Assembly: GCF_048320135.1 (NCBI RefSeq)
Contig: NZ_CP182947.1
Coordinates: 744,001-808,000 of the forward strand
Length of the DNA: 64,000 nucleotides
Direction of reading: 5' to 3'
DNA from: Ideonella_A sakaiensis_A
GTDB lineage: Bacteria; Pseudomonadota; Gammaproteobacteria; Burkholderiales; Burkholderiaceae_C
Shown here: positions 15,883 through 23,798 of the stretch, piece after piece
How the letters are laid out: each line of letters starts with the position of its first letter
Position numbering within the stretch: position 1 is the first letter of the stretch
Program-made: the position numbers and the translations under genes
The notes under the pieces: model-generated
The model's database searches: none
Told to the model about the DNA's origin: nothing
The model's input: only the letters and a program-made list of their open reading frames with translations

Positions 15883-17379
15883 TCATCGTGAATTCTTGTC
15901 CGCCGCCATCGAGCGCACGCCGAGCGTCAGGCCGTTGATCGCGACGACGCGCACCCGATCGCCCGGCTGCAGCGCCTCGCGGCTCTCGACCTTCCAGCGC
16001 TCGCCGTGGATATTGGCCCAGGTCGCGCCATGGCCAACCGCAATCACCTCGCCGGTTGCGCCAAGCAGTTCTTCCTTGCCGCTGACAACCGGCTGCGCGC
16101 GGCCGCGCAGCGCGAGTCCGCCGCCGAGCAGGACGACCGCGGCCGATGCGGCTGCCAGGCCGACGATCAGCGAAATCGGCACGCCGAAGCCGGGGATGTC
16201 GCGGTCGAACAGCAGCAACCCGCCGGCGATGAAGGCGACGATGCCGCCGAAGCCGAGCACGCCGAAACTCGGCGACATCAGCTCGGCGACCAGCAGCGCC
16301 ATGCCGAGCACGATCAGGCCGAGGCCGGCATAGTTGGTCGGCAGCATCTGCAGTGCAAAGGCCGCAAGCAGCAGGCAGATCGCACCGACCGTGCCCGGAA
16401 TGCCGAAGCCCGGCGACGAGAACTCGAAGATCAGCCCATAAATACCAATCATCAGCAGGATCAGCGCAAAACTCGGATTCGCGATCACCGACAGCAGCCG
16501 GTGCCGCGAATCCGGCGGCGCAGCTTCGGTGGCGACGCCGGCAGTTGCCAGCTTGCGATCGACGGCGAGCACGCGCACGGTGCGGCCATCGATCTTCGCG
16601 AGCAGATCGGGCACGTCTTCGGCGATCACGTCGATCACGTTCTCGCGCAGCGCCTCCTCGGCGGTCAGGCTGACCGCTTCGCGCACCGCACGTTCGGCCC
16701 ATTCGGCATTGCGGCCGCGCTGCTGCGCGAGGCCGCGGATGAAGGCCGCGGCATCGTGGACCTGTTTCGCCGTCATCGGGTCGCCGAGCGGCGCCGGCTT
16801 GTCTTTGGCCGGCTTGTCGTCAGCGGCGGCTGGCGCCGATGCGGCCGCACCGTCACTGGCCGAGGCTTCGGCGCCCGAGGCTGCGCTGGCCACCGGCTTT
16901 GCTTTCGGCGCCTCGCGTTCGGGTGCTTTTTCCGCAGGCGGCTGCTGCGACGGAGGGCGCTGCGTGCCGGGTATGCCGATCGCGACTGGCGTGGCCGCAC
17001 CGAGCGTCGTTGCCGGCGCCATCGCCGCAATGTGCGCGGCATACATGATGTAGGTGCCGGCGCTTGCCGCACGCGAGCCCGGCGGACTGACATAGACCGC
17101 GACCGGCACCGTCGAGCCGAGGATCGCCTGGATGATCTGCCGCATCGAGGTATCGAGGCCACCCGGCGTATCGAGCTTGACGACGACCAGCGGCACGCCG
17201 GCCTTGCCGGCCTTCTCGATGCCACGCACCAGGTAATCGGCGCTGGCCGGGCCGATCGCATCCTGCACCTCGAGGACGACAACGGGCTGCGCAGCGTGTG
17301 CATGGCCGACCCACAGCAGCGGCAACAGCAGCATTGCCATGCCGACCTTCCGCAACAGATCCTTCATCAGTTGTTGCAT
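15883..17379 (-). CDS. nfeD: NfeD-type membrane-bound ClpP-class serine protease
   Basis: 498 residues: a signal peptide/helix (to about HAHA-AQ), then a ClpP-like protease domain (VVVLEVQDAIGPASADYLVRGIEKAGKAGVPLVVVKLDTPGGLD...). The nucleophile lies in RAASAGTYIMYAAHIAAMAP. An unusually long Ala/Pro/Lys-rich insert separates residues ~150 and ~225. Four to five helices follow (IANPSFALILLMIGIYGLIFEF..., LIVLGMALLVAELMSPSFGVLG), and a C-terminal NfeD OB-fold ends VRVVAINGLTLGV. By family precedent it cleaves its slipin partner. ATG 17379 is preferred over 17367 because GAGGAT precedes it. Confidence 0.92.
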   Translation of the reverse strand: MQQLMKDLLRKVGMAMLLLPLLWVGHAHAAQPVVVLEVQDAIGPASADYLVRGIEKAGKAGVPLVVVKLDTPGGLDTSMRQIIQAILGSTVPVAVYVSPPGSRAASAGTYIMYAAHIAAMAPATTLGAATPVAIGIPGTQRPPSQQPPAEKAPEREAPKAKPVASAASGAEASASDGAAASAPAAADDKPAKDKPAPLGDPMTAKQVHDAAAFIRGLAQQRGRNAEWAERAVREAVSLTAEEALRENVIDVIAEDVPDLLAKIDGRTVRVLAVDRKLATAGVATEAAPPDSRHRLLSVIANPSFALILLMIGIYGLIFEFSSPGFGIPGTVGAICLLLAAFALQMLPTNYAGLGLIVLGMALLVAELMSPSFGVLGFGGIVAFIAGGLLLFDRDIPGFGVPISLIVGLAAASAAVVLLGGGLALRGRAQPVVSGKEELLGATGEVIAVGHGATWANIHGERWKVESREALQPGDRVRVVAINGLTLGVRSMAADKNSR

Positions 17380-17488
17380 CGCGATCCTCGGGCCTGGCAC
17401 GGCCTGCCGACACGGCGACAGACCATGCGAGAACAGCCACATCGTCGGGCCGGGCGGCGATCCGCGCAAGTGTGTCCGCGGCCGACCA

Positions 17489-17502
17489 TTGAGCGAGATC
17501 AA
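17489..17502 (+). promoter_or_regulatory. Possible FNR/ANR-type box
   Basis: TTGAGCGAGATCAA fits TTGA-N6-TCAA, with the ATCAA half matching the FNR consensus fully. It lies in the divergent nfeD/TAXI promoter region, 110 bp upstream of nfeD and 143 bp upstream of the TAXI gene, so which gene it might serve is unclear. A chance match cannot be excluded. Confidence 0.35.
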
Positions 17503-17644
17503 GCTTGTCCCGGGGCCAGCTGCAGCGCCCGTTGCAGTCGCAGGCCCCGGTCTTGCTTGGGTCGACAGGGCAATCCTCGATGGCCCGGCCCCACCAACTG
17601 AGTTATCGTCGGCCCCCTTTTTGAAAACATAGATGGAGATATAG

Positions 17645-18616
17645 ATGCAATTCAAACGCAGGCTCGCCATCGCGCTGGTCGCTGTCGTTGCCACCGCCTC
17701 CGGCGCGGCCATCGCGCAGCAGCGCATGTTCTTCGGCGTCGCCACCGGCGGCACCGGCGGCACCTACTACCCGCTCGGCGGCATGCTCGCGCAGCTGATC
17801 TCGAACAAGGCCACTGTCGATGGCAAGAAGATCAGCGCCACCGCCGAAGCCGGCGGCGCATCGGTCGCCAACGTCAAATTGCTCGGCAACAAGGACATCG
17901 AGTCGGCCTTCGTCGCTGCCGACATCCTCGACGCCGCCTACAACGGCAAGGGCCAGTTCCAGGGCGCGGCGATCAAGAATGTGCGCGCGCTCGGCGCGCT
18001 GTATCCGGAGACGGTGCAGCTGATCACCCGTGCCGATTCGGGCATCAACAGCGTGAAGGACCTGAAGGGCAAGAGCATCTCGTCGGGCTCGCCGGGATCG
18101 GGCCAGTACCAGTTGCTGACCGACCTGCTGCAGGTCTATGGCATGACCCGCGCCGACGTCAAGGAAGACCTGTCGTCGTTCACGCAGGCGGTCGACAAGA
18201 TCAAGGACGGCAACCTGCACGCGACGCTGATCACCGCCGGCGTGCCGACCGCCGCAGTCACCGACTTCGCGCAAAGCCATGCGCTGAAGGTGATCCCGCT
18301 GTCCGGCCCGGAAATCGCGACGCTGCAGAAGCAGCAGCCGTATTACGCGAATGTGCAGTTGCCGGCAAACAGCTACAAGGGCCAGACCGAGGCGGTGCCG
18401 ACACTGGCGGTGATGGCCGTCTGGGCGACCCACGACGGCGTGCCGGAAAACGTCGCCTATGAAGTGACGAAGGCGCTGTACGAAAACATCGCGATCATGG
18501 GCCAGGTCCATGTGCAGGGCAAGAACATCAGCCTGAACACCGCGTTGTCGGTCGGTACCGCGCCGCTGCATCCGGGTGCGATGAAGTACTTCAAGGAAAA
18601 GGGCATCGTCAAGTGA
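17645..18616 (+). CDS. TAXI-family TRAP transporter substrate-binding protein
   Basis: 323 residues with a Sec signal peptide (MQFKRRLAIALVAVVATASG, cleaved near AIA-QQ). The mature N-terminus FFGVATGGTGGTYYPLGGMLAQLISNK is the TAXI hallmark (G-T-x-x-G-x-Y-x-P-x-G). A conserved GSPGSGQYQLLTDLLQVYGM segment and a LHPGAMKYFKEKG ending follow. TAXI proteins capture carboxylate-like substrates (glutamate/2-oxoglutarate-like in a few studied cases) and deliver them to a fused permease. GGAGAT precedes the ATG. The next gene starts in its stop codon, and the permease follows. Confidence 0.95.
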   Translation: MQFKRRLAIALVAVVATASGAAIAQQRMFFGVATGGTGGTYYPLGGMLAQLISNKATVDGKKISATAEAGGASVANVKLLGNKDIESAFVAADILDAAYNGKGQFQGAAIKNVRALGALYPETVQLITRADSGINSVKDLKGKSISSGSPGSGQYQLLTDLLQVYGMTRADVKEDLSSFTQAVDKIKDGNLHATLITAGVPTAAVTDFAQSHALKVIPLSGPEIATLQKQQPYYANVQLPANSYKGQTEAVPTLAVMAVWATHDGVPENVAYEVTKALYENIAIMGQVHVQGKNISLNTALSVGTAPLHPGAMKYFKEKGIVK

Positions 18617-19095
18617 GCCTGCTGCAGCGCGCCGCGCTGTCGGCCGGCGCGCTGCTGATGATGACGATGTCGGCCGGCGTTGCGGCCTGCGAGTTGCTGC
18701 TCGCGGAGCACCGCAGCGGCCGGCCGCTCGCCCGTCTGGCGCTCGATCCGCAGCGCCCGACGGCGACCGTCGCCTTCACCCATTCGGTGCTCGGCACGCC
18801 GGTCAGCGACCGCTATGAATGGCGCCATGAAGGCCCGGCGAGCCGAGCCCACCTCGTGGAGGAACGCTTCGAGGGCGACGGCTACGGCCTGCCGAATGCG
18901 GCTGGACCGGGACAGACATTGACCCGCGACGGCGCCGGCTGGCGTTTGCAGCTCGACCGCGTCGTCGACCCGCTGGTGCTGCCTCCGGTGCAGCAGATGC
19001 GGGTGCTGATCGACGGCCAGCAGCCGTTGCTGCTCAGTTCATTGACCAACAAATCCGTCGCCTTGCGCGCCGAAGGCTGCCCATCGGCGCACTGA
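18613..19095 (+). CDS. DUF1850 domain-containing exported protein
   Basis: 160 residues starting at GTG 18613, overlapping the TAXI gene by 4 bp. Hydrophobic residues 5-25 act as a signal peptide or anchor. The body matches DUF1850: VAFTHSVLGTPVSDRYEW (family 'F-T-H-S-x-x-x-x-P-V-x-E/D-x-Y'), an EERFEGDGYGLP block, and the closing MRVLIDGQQPLLLSSL. DUF1850 proteins are found almost only between TAXI and fused-permease genes and are presumed accessory to transport. Their molecular job is not known. Confidence 0.88.
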   Translation: MSLLQRAALSAGALLMMTMSAGVAACELLLAEHRSGRPLARLALDPQRPTATVAFTHSVLGTPVSDRYEWRHEGPASRAHLVEERFEGDGYGLPNAAGPGQTLTRDGAGWRLQLDRVVDPLVLPPVQQMRVLIDGQQPLLLSSLTNKSVALRAEGCPSAH

Positions 19096-19104
19096 TAAGA
19101 AACC

Positions 19105-21300
19105 ATGAATGCCCACCAGTCCGAGATCGATCGCCTGATCGAGCAGTTCGACCCCGAATCGAGTTTCCGCCGCCTGGCCGGTATTGCCGCGCTGTTCGTC
19201 ACCGTCGTCTCGGTCGGCCTTTCGGCCTGGCACTACTACACCGCCGGCTTCGGCCTCGAAAACGAGATCGCACACCGCGCGATCCACCTCGCGGTCGTGC
19301 TCGGCCTCGTCTTCCTCGTCTTCCCGCGGCCGAAGCGGCTCGGCGGCCCATGGGAATGGATCGTCTCGATCGGCCTGGCGACCTTCTACCTGCTGATGGG
19401 CTGGGAACTGATCCAGGCCACCTCGGACCCGATTCCGACCAGCGCGAAACTGATCTTCGGCATCGTGCTGCTGGCGATTGCCGGGCTGTCGCTGCCGCTT
19501 CGCGCCTACGACGGCAGCCACAAGCACATCCCGCTGCGCGACTGGGTCTTCGCGGTGCTGGCGTCCGGCTTCTCGCTGTACCTGCTGATCTTCTTCGACA
19601 CGATCTTCCTCGAGCGGCCGGGCGAACATACGCCGATCGACCTGATGGTCGGCGTGATCGCGATCGCGATGGTGATCGAGGCAACCCGCCGGACGATGGG
19701 CATCTTCCTGCCGCTGCTGGCGATCGCGACCGTCTTGTACGGCATCTTCGGCCCCTACCTGCCCGGCGGCCTCGGGCATCGCGGCTACAGCGTGCCACGG
19801 GTCGTCGCCCATTTGTACAAGGGCACCGAAGGCATCTACGGCATTCCGGTCGGCGTTGTCGCGACCTTTGTTTTCCACTTCGTGCTGTTCGGCATCATGG
19901 CGCAGCTGACCGGCCTCGGCCAGTTGTTCGTCAACCTCGCGACGATCGCCGCCGGCCGCTTCGCCGGCGGCCCGGCGAAGGTCAGCGTCGTGTCGTCGGG
20001 CCTGTTCGGAATGATCTCCGGATCACCAATCGCGAACACCGTGACGACCGGCGTGATGACGATCCCGCTGATGAAGAAGGTCGGCTTCTCGCCGCGTTTC
20101 TCGGGCGCGGTCGAGGCCTCGGCATCGTGCGGCGGCCAGGTCACGCCGCCGATCATGGGCGCGGCCGCCTTCATCATGGCCGAGACACTCGGCATACCGT
20201 ACAACCAGCTGATCCTGGTCGCGATCATTCCGGCGGCGCTGCACTATTTCGCGATCCTGTTCATGGTGCATCTGGAGGCGCGGCGGCTGAAGCTGTCGGG
20301 CATGGATCCGGCGGAGATACCGTCGCTGTCCAAGGTGCTGAAAAGTTCCTGGCATCTGTTCATCCCGCTGGTCGTGATGGTGACGCTGCTGCTGATGCAG
20401 TACACGCCGTTCCTCGCCGCGTTCTGGGGCATCACGCTGACAGTGCTGACCTCGTGGATACCGAAGCTGCTCGGGCCCTGGGGCAAGGGCATGACCGGGA
20501 TGACGGTCGGCCCGCGGGCCTTGATCCAGGGTTTCGAGATGGGTGCGAAATCGGCGCTCGGCATCGGCGCGGCCTGTGCCTGCGTCGGCTTCGTGCTCGG
20601 CATCACGACGCTGACCGGCATGGGTTTCAAATTCTCGGCCTGGGTGATCGACCTGTCGGGCATCGCGGCGCAGCTGGTGCTGCAGTTCGACGTGTTCGGC
20701 TGGCTGCAGCTGAACCAGGTGACGATCCTGTTCGGCCTGTTCTTCACCGCAATCGCCTGCATCATCATGGGCTCCGGCGTGCCGACGACGCCGACCTACA
20801 TCATCCTGGCCGCAATCGTCGCGCCGGCGCTGGCGCAGCTCGGTGTGCCGCAACTGGCAACGCACTTCTTCGTCTTCTATTTCGGCGTGCTCGCCGACGT
20901 GACGCCACCGGTTGCGCTGGCGGCGTTTGCCGCCGCGGGGATTGCGCGCAGCGAGCCGATGCGCACCGGCACCACCGCATTCAGGCTGTCGATGGGCAAG
21001 GCGCTGGTGCCGTTTGCCTTCGTCTATACGCCGGCGCTGCTGTTGATCGACTTCACCTGGGGCGCATTCCTGGTCGCCACGGTGTCGGCGATCGTCGCGG
21101 TGATGGGGCTGGGCGCGGCCTATACCGGCCACTTCGGCCACCGGATCAGGCGGCCGGCCTTCCTCGCGTTGAACGTCTTTTCGCTGTCGCTGATCTTCGG
21201 CAACGCGATGGTTGCCGCAGTCTCGATTCCGGTCGTGCTGGCGATCCTCTGGTGGCACCGCCGCGCGGGACGGGAAGCAGGCGAAATCAAGGAGACATGA
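19105..21300 (+). CDS. TRAP transporter fused permease (4TM-12TM type)
   Basis: 731 residues with about 18 membrane helices. The N-terminal fused DctQ-like region (about 25-190) precedes a DctM-like region with VSVVSSGLFGMISGSPIANTVTTG, EASASCGGQVTPPIMGAAAF, IIMGSGVPTTPTYIILA and FYFGVLADVTPPVALAAFAAAG. It shares the core of the permease at 7.5-10.1 kb but lacks the DUF3394 tail. It starts 9 bp after the DUF1850 stop. Together the three genes form a complete secondary transporter that uses an ion gradient. Confidence 0.95.
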   Translation: MNAHQSEIDRLIEQFDPESSFRRLAGIAALFVTVVSVGLSAWHYYTAGFGLENEIAHRAIHLAVVLGLVFLVFPRPKRLGGPWEWIVSIGLATFYLLMGWELIQATSDPIPTSAKLIFGIVLLAIAGLSLPLRAYDGSHKHIPLRDWVFAVLASGFSLYLLIFFDTIFLERPGEHTPIDLMVGVIAIAMVIEATRRTMGIFLPLLAIATVLYGIFGPYLPGGLGHRGYSVPRVVAHLYKGTEGIYGIPVGVVATFVFHFVLFGIMAQLTGLGQLFVNLATIAAGRFAGGPAKVSVVSSGLFGMISGSPIANTVTTGVMTIPLMKKVGFSPRFSGAVEASASCGGQVTPPIMGAAAFIMAETLGIPYNQLILVAIIPAALHYFAILFMVHLEARRLKLSGMDPAEIPSLSKVLKSSWHLFIPLVVMVTLLLMQYTPFLAAFWGITLTVLTSWIPKLLGPWGKGMTGMTVGPRALIQGFEMGAKSALGIGAACACVGFVLGITTLTGMGFKFSAWVIDLSGIAAQLVLQFDVFGWLQLNQVTILFGLFFTAIACIIMGSGVPTTPTYIILAAIVAPALAQLGVPQLATHFFVFYFGVLADVTPPVALAAFAAAGIARSEPMRTGTTAFRLSMGKALVPFAFVYTPALLLIDFTWGAFLVATVSAIVAVMGLGAAYTGHFGHRIRRPAFLALNVFSLSLIFGNAMVAAVSIPVVLAILWWHRRAGREAGEIKET

Positions 21301-21347
21301 GCAGTCGCCGCGCGACCCTCACAGCCGTGCGGGCGCAAGGCCATGCC

Positions 21348-21361
21348 TTGACCTGTCTCAA
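21348..21361 (+). promoter_or_regulatory. FNR/ANR-type box upstream of the hemerythrin gene
   Basis: TTGACCTGTCTCAA (TTGA-N6-TCAA) is centred about 78 bp before the hemerythrin start. The same 16 bases, CCTTGACCTGTCTCAA, occur at 40683-40698 upstream of another gene. Sites of the form TTGAC-N4-(A/C)TCAA are used by FNR/DNR-type regulators in betaproteobacteria. An exact repetition in two intergenic regions makes chance less likely. Confidence 0.55.
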
Positions 21362-21432
21362 GGCCGGTGGACGGGCCCGGCCTTAGTCTGCTGTTCGGGG
21401 CACCGTCTCAAGTGCCCGGACTGGAGACGCCG

Positions 21433-22002
21433 ATGAGCACCGTCGAAACAAGCACCGAATCCTCCCCTTCCGACAATCAGCCGCTCGACGAGTTTTCGCA
21501 CTGCCATGCCGGCATCCTCGCGCAGCTCGAGTCGTTCCGCGGCCTGCCCGACCTGCTCGACCCGGCGGCGCGGGCTCGGCGCATCGCAACGCGGACGATG
21601 GGATTTTTCGACGACGTCGTGCGCGCCCACCACGCCGACGAGGAACGCGAGCTGTTCCCCGCGGTGCTGGCCAGCGCACGCAAGGGCGCGGAACGCGAGA
21701 TGGTGCAGGGCACCGTCGATCGGCTGACCGCCGAGCACCGGCAGATCGAGGCGATGTGGTCGCGCCTGTCACCGGCGCTGAAGGATGTCGCAAAAGGCCG
21801 GGACAGCGACCTCGACGCATCCTCCGTGCAGCGGCTGGTCGATACCTACGTCGCCCATGCGCGTTTCGAGGAGCAGATGTTCCTGCCACTGGCCCAGGCT
21901 ATCCTCGGCCGCAACAGCAACCACATGGCTGCACTCGGACTGTCGTTGCACATGCGCCATGCCGACCCGGCGGTGATCTCGCGGGCAATGGCGCACTGGT
22001 AG
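21433..22002 (+). CDS. Hemerythrin HHE-domain protein
   Basis: 189 residues, a single four-helix hemerythrin domain. Candidate di-iron ligands: H23/H25 (FSHCHAGIL), H66 or H67 and E70 (VRAHHADEERELFP), H102 (TAEHRQIEAMW), and H142 with E146/E147 (AHARFEEQMFLPLA). Such cytoplasmic proteins bind O2, NO or iron and serve in sensing, NO defence or iron-sulfur repair. A TTGA-N6-TCAA box lies upstream, which would fit induction by low oxygen or NO. ATG 21433 is preceded by GGAG. Confidence 0.9.
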   Translation: MSTVETSTESSPSDNQPLDEFSHCHAGILAQLESFRGLPDLLDPAARARRIATRTMGFFDDVVRAHHADEERELFPAVLASARKGAEREMVQGTVDRLTAEHRQIEAMWSRLSPALKDVAKGRDSDLDASSVQRLVDTYVAHARFEEQMFLPLAQAILGRNSNHMAALGLSLHMRHADPAVISRAMAHW

Positions 22003-22035
22003 AACGCAGCCGCTGCGGCGGCCGCAGAGGCCGGC

Positions 22036-22719
22036 TCAGCGTCGACGCAGCAGGCGGACGTGCATCGGGCGCTCGAAGCGGGCGCCGTCCGGGCCGAGAT
22101 GAGGCTCGAAAGCACGGCGGACTTCCACGAGTTTCGCATCGTCGATGTCGTGCTCGGCGAAGGTCGGGCGCATCAGCCGCTGCTCGAACTCCGCGAAATC
22201 GGCAAAACGCACCGGCATGTCGAAGCGGTGTTCGGCAACCTGCTGCCACGTTGCGCCGTCGGCGAGGGCTGCGTCGATCGTGGCCTGGGCCGCTGCACGC
22301 ACCCGCTGCTCGTCGTTGAACAGGCGCACGACCTCGTTGAAGGCTCCGGCGAAAACCGGCTCGGACACATACAGGTGCCCGCCCGGCCGCAGCACCCGCG
22401 CCACTTCGAGCAGCGCCCGTGGCATCGCCGCCTCCGGCACGTGGTGCAGCGATTTCAGCATCAGCGCCAGATCGAAGCCGGCATCGGCAAACGGTATCGC
22501 TTCGGCGACACCGGAGTGGAACTGCAGACCCGGCTGTGGATCGGTGAGGTTTTTCGCATGCTGCCTGGCATCGATCTCGAGCCCGGTAACGCGGCTGCCC
22601 GGGTAGCGGCGCAGCAGCTGGCGCGCAAACTGCGCCGCGCCGCAACCGAGCTCGATCACCTCGATGCCGTCGAGCGGCAGCAGGCCTGCAAGAAATTCGA
22701 GCTCGTCGTCAACCAGCAT
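22036..22719 (-). CDS. Class I SAM-dependent methyltransferase
   Basis: 227 residues. Motif I is IEVIELGCGAAQFARQLL, the acidic residue after beta-2 is in VTGLEIDARQ, motif II-like is AGFDLALMLKSLHHVPE, and the 'L-R-P-G-G' loop is in VARVLRPGGHLYVSEPVF. This pattern is that of the Methyltransf_11/25 groups; the acceptor is unknown. It follows the 115-residue gene at 22735 by 15 bp on the same strand, suggesting co-transcription. It converges with the hemerythrin gene. Confidence 0.88.
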   Translation of the reverse strand: MLVDDELEFLAGLLPLDGIEVIELGCGAAQFARQLLRRYPGSRVTGLEIDARQHAKNLTDPQPGLQFHSGVAEAIPFADAGFDLALMLKSLHHVPEAAMPRALLEVARVLRPGGHLYVSEPVFAGAFNEVVRLFNDEQRVRAAAQATIDAALADGATWQQVAEHRFDMPVRFADFAEFEQRLMRPTFAEHDIDDAKLVEVRRAFEPHLGPDGARFERPMHVRLLRRR

Positions 22720-22734
22720 CGTCTTGCGCCGCTG

Positions 22735-23082
22735 TCAGCACGGCGAAGCGCCGCGACGGTCGTCTTGCTGGTTGTCGCCAGGTGCGGAATCCGGCAATAC
22801 GCTCTGGAATTCCTCGTGGATCGTCAGCAGCTGAAAGATCAGCCGGTCGATCAGGTCGAGAAAGGCCTCGCGCGTCGTGTGCGGCTTGCCGGTCATCATT
22901 TCCGACAGCAGTTCGGCCAATTCGGACTCACCGGCCTTGCGCGCCCACGGGCGCACATCGCAATACGCAACGAGTGCCAGGCGACCCAGGTCGCCGGTCC
23001 GGCGAGCGTGTCGCAGATCGGCGATCAGGTCCTCGAGCGCCAGTTGCAGGGTGGTGGATATAGGCATGTTGCAGTGCAGCAT
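22735..23082 (-). CDS. Hypothetical protein
   Basis: Up to 115 residues, helical and soluble: LQLALEDLIADLRHARRTGDLGRLALVAYCDVRPWARKAGESELAELLSEMMTGKPHTTREAFLDLIDRLIFQLLTIHEEF. I do not recognise the family. An alternative start, ATG 23067 (MPISTTLQ), is equally likely; neither has a clear Shine-Dalgarno sequence. It sits directly upstream of the methyltransferase gene in the same direction. Confidence 0.6.
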   Translation of the reverse strand: MLHCNMPISTTLQLALEDLIADLRHARRTGDLGRLALVAYCDVRPWARKAGESELAELLSEMMTGKPHTTREAFLDLIDRLIFQLLTIHEEFQSVLPDSAPGDNQQDDRRGASPC

Positions 23083-23142
23083 ACATGCTTACGCGGCTGT
23101 CGTCACCGCTTCATGGCCAAAGAATTGAAGTGATTCCCCTAG

Positions 23143-23174
23143 GCCAACTGCGTCGGGAAACCCGATTCGTTGGC
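23143..23174 (-). terminator. Interrupted hairpin downstream of the thioesterase gene
   Basis: GCCAAC / GTTGGC closes an inner TCGGG-AAA-CCCGA stem, giving an 11-pair interrupted hairpin about 100 bp after the thioesterase stop at 23270. It could end the long minus-strand run that begins at liuA. No T-run follows on the minus strand. Confidence 0.4.
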
Positions 23175-23269
23175 TGCTGCGGCCTGCAGCCCGGTCGCGC
23201 ACTGTCCTGGTGCGTTGCAATGGCGTTCTGCAATGCTTGAGTGCGTTGCTTGGTTACGACCCGGTAACG

Positions 23270-23770
23270 TCATCCGCGGTCTGCCGGCTGTGGCTGCCCC
23301 CTCGCCTCGGCCGCCCGCCGCTCCATCTCGCGGCGCAATTCCTTGCGAACGATCGCCGCGGCATGGCGGCGCCGTTCGTCGGGGCTGAACGGCCGCAGCG
23401 GCGGCACCGGAACCGCCTTGCGCTCGTCGTCCATCGCGACCATCGTGAAAAAGCAGCTGTTGACGTGGCGCGTTTCCTGGCTGCGGATATCTTCGGCGAC
23501 CACCTTGATGCCGATTTCCATCGACGAGGTGCCGGTGTAATTGACGCTGGCACTGAAGGTGACGAGTTCGCCGACATGGATCGGCTGCCTGAACATCACC
23601 TGGTCGACCGACAGCGTCACGACATAACGCCCGCAATAACGGCTGGCACAGGCAAATGCCACCTGGTCGAGCAGCTTCAGGATGGTGCCGCCGTGCACCT
23701 TGCCGGCGAAATTGGCGGTATCCGGCGTCATCAGCACCGTCATCGTCAACTGGTGTGCGGGCATGTCCAT
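23270..23770 (-). CDS. Acyl-CoA thioesterase, hotdog fold (YciA/ACOT-like)
   Basis: 166 residues. The hotdog helix region TPDTANFAGKVHGGTILKLLDQVAFACASRY contains the expected N-x-x-G-x-x-H-G-G-x-x-L-x-x-x-D pattern, with H26 and D35 as likely catalytic residues. VTLSVDQVMFRQPIHVGELVTFSASVNYTGTSSMEIGIKV follows. It would hydrolyse acyl-CoA to free acid and CoA. The C-terminal tail is Arg/Glu-rich. ATG 23770 has AGAGGAT upstream. It is the last gene of the tct/ATP-citrate-lyase-like cluster, 28 bp after the large subunit, so its substrate may be a CoA product of that enzyme. Confidence 0.88.
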   Translation of the reverse strand: MDMPAHQLTMTVLMTPDTANFAGKVHGGTILKLLDQVAFACASRYCGRYVVTLSVDQVMFRQPIHVGELVTFSASVNYTGTSSMEIGIKVVAEDIRSQETRHVNSCFFTMVAMDDERKAVPVPPLRPFSPDERRRHAAAIVRKELRREMERRAAEARGQPQPADRG

Positions 23771-23798
23771 CGTCGATCCTCTTGTCGCTGCTGCGCTG

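Noticed and set aside
16006..17601. 531-codon plus-strand frame opposite nfeD
   Set aside because: Antisense of a well-defined NfeD protease; no family resemblance of its own.
19350..21386. 678-codon frame on the same strand as the fused TRAP permease
   Set aside because: Out-of-frame reading of the permease gene, Arg/Ala-rich without hydrophobic helices.
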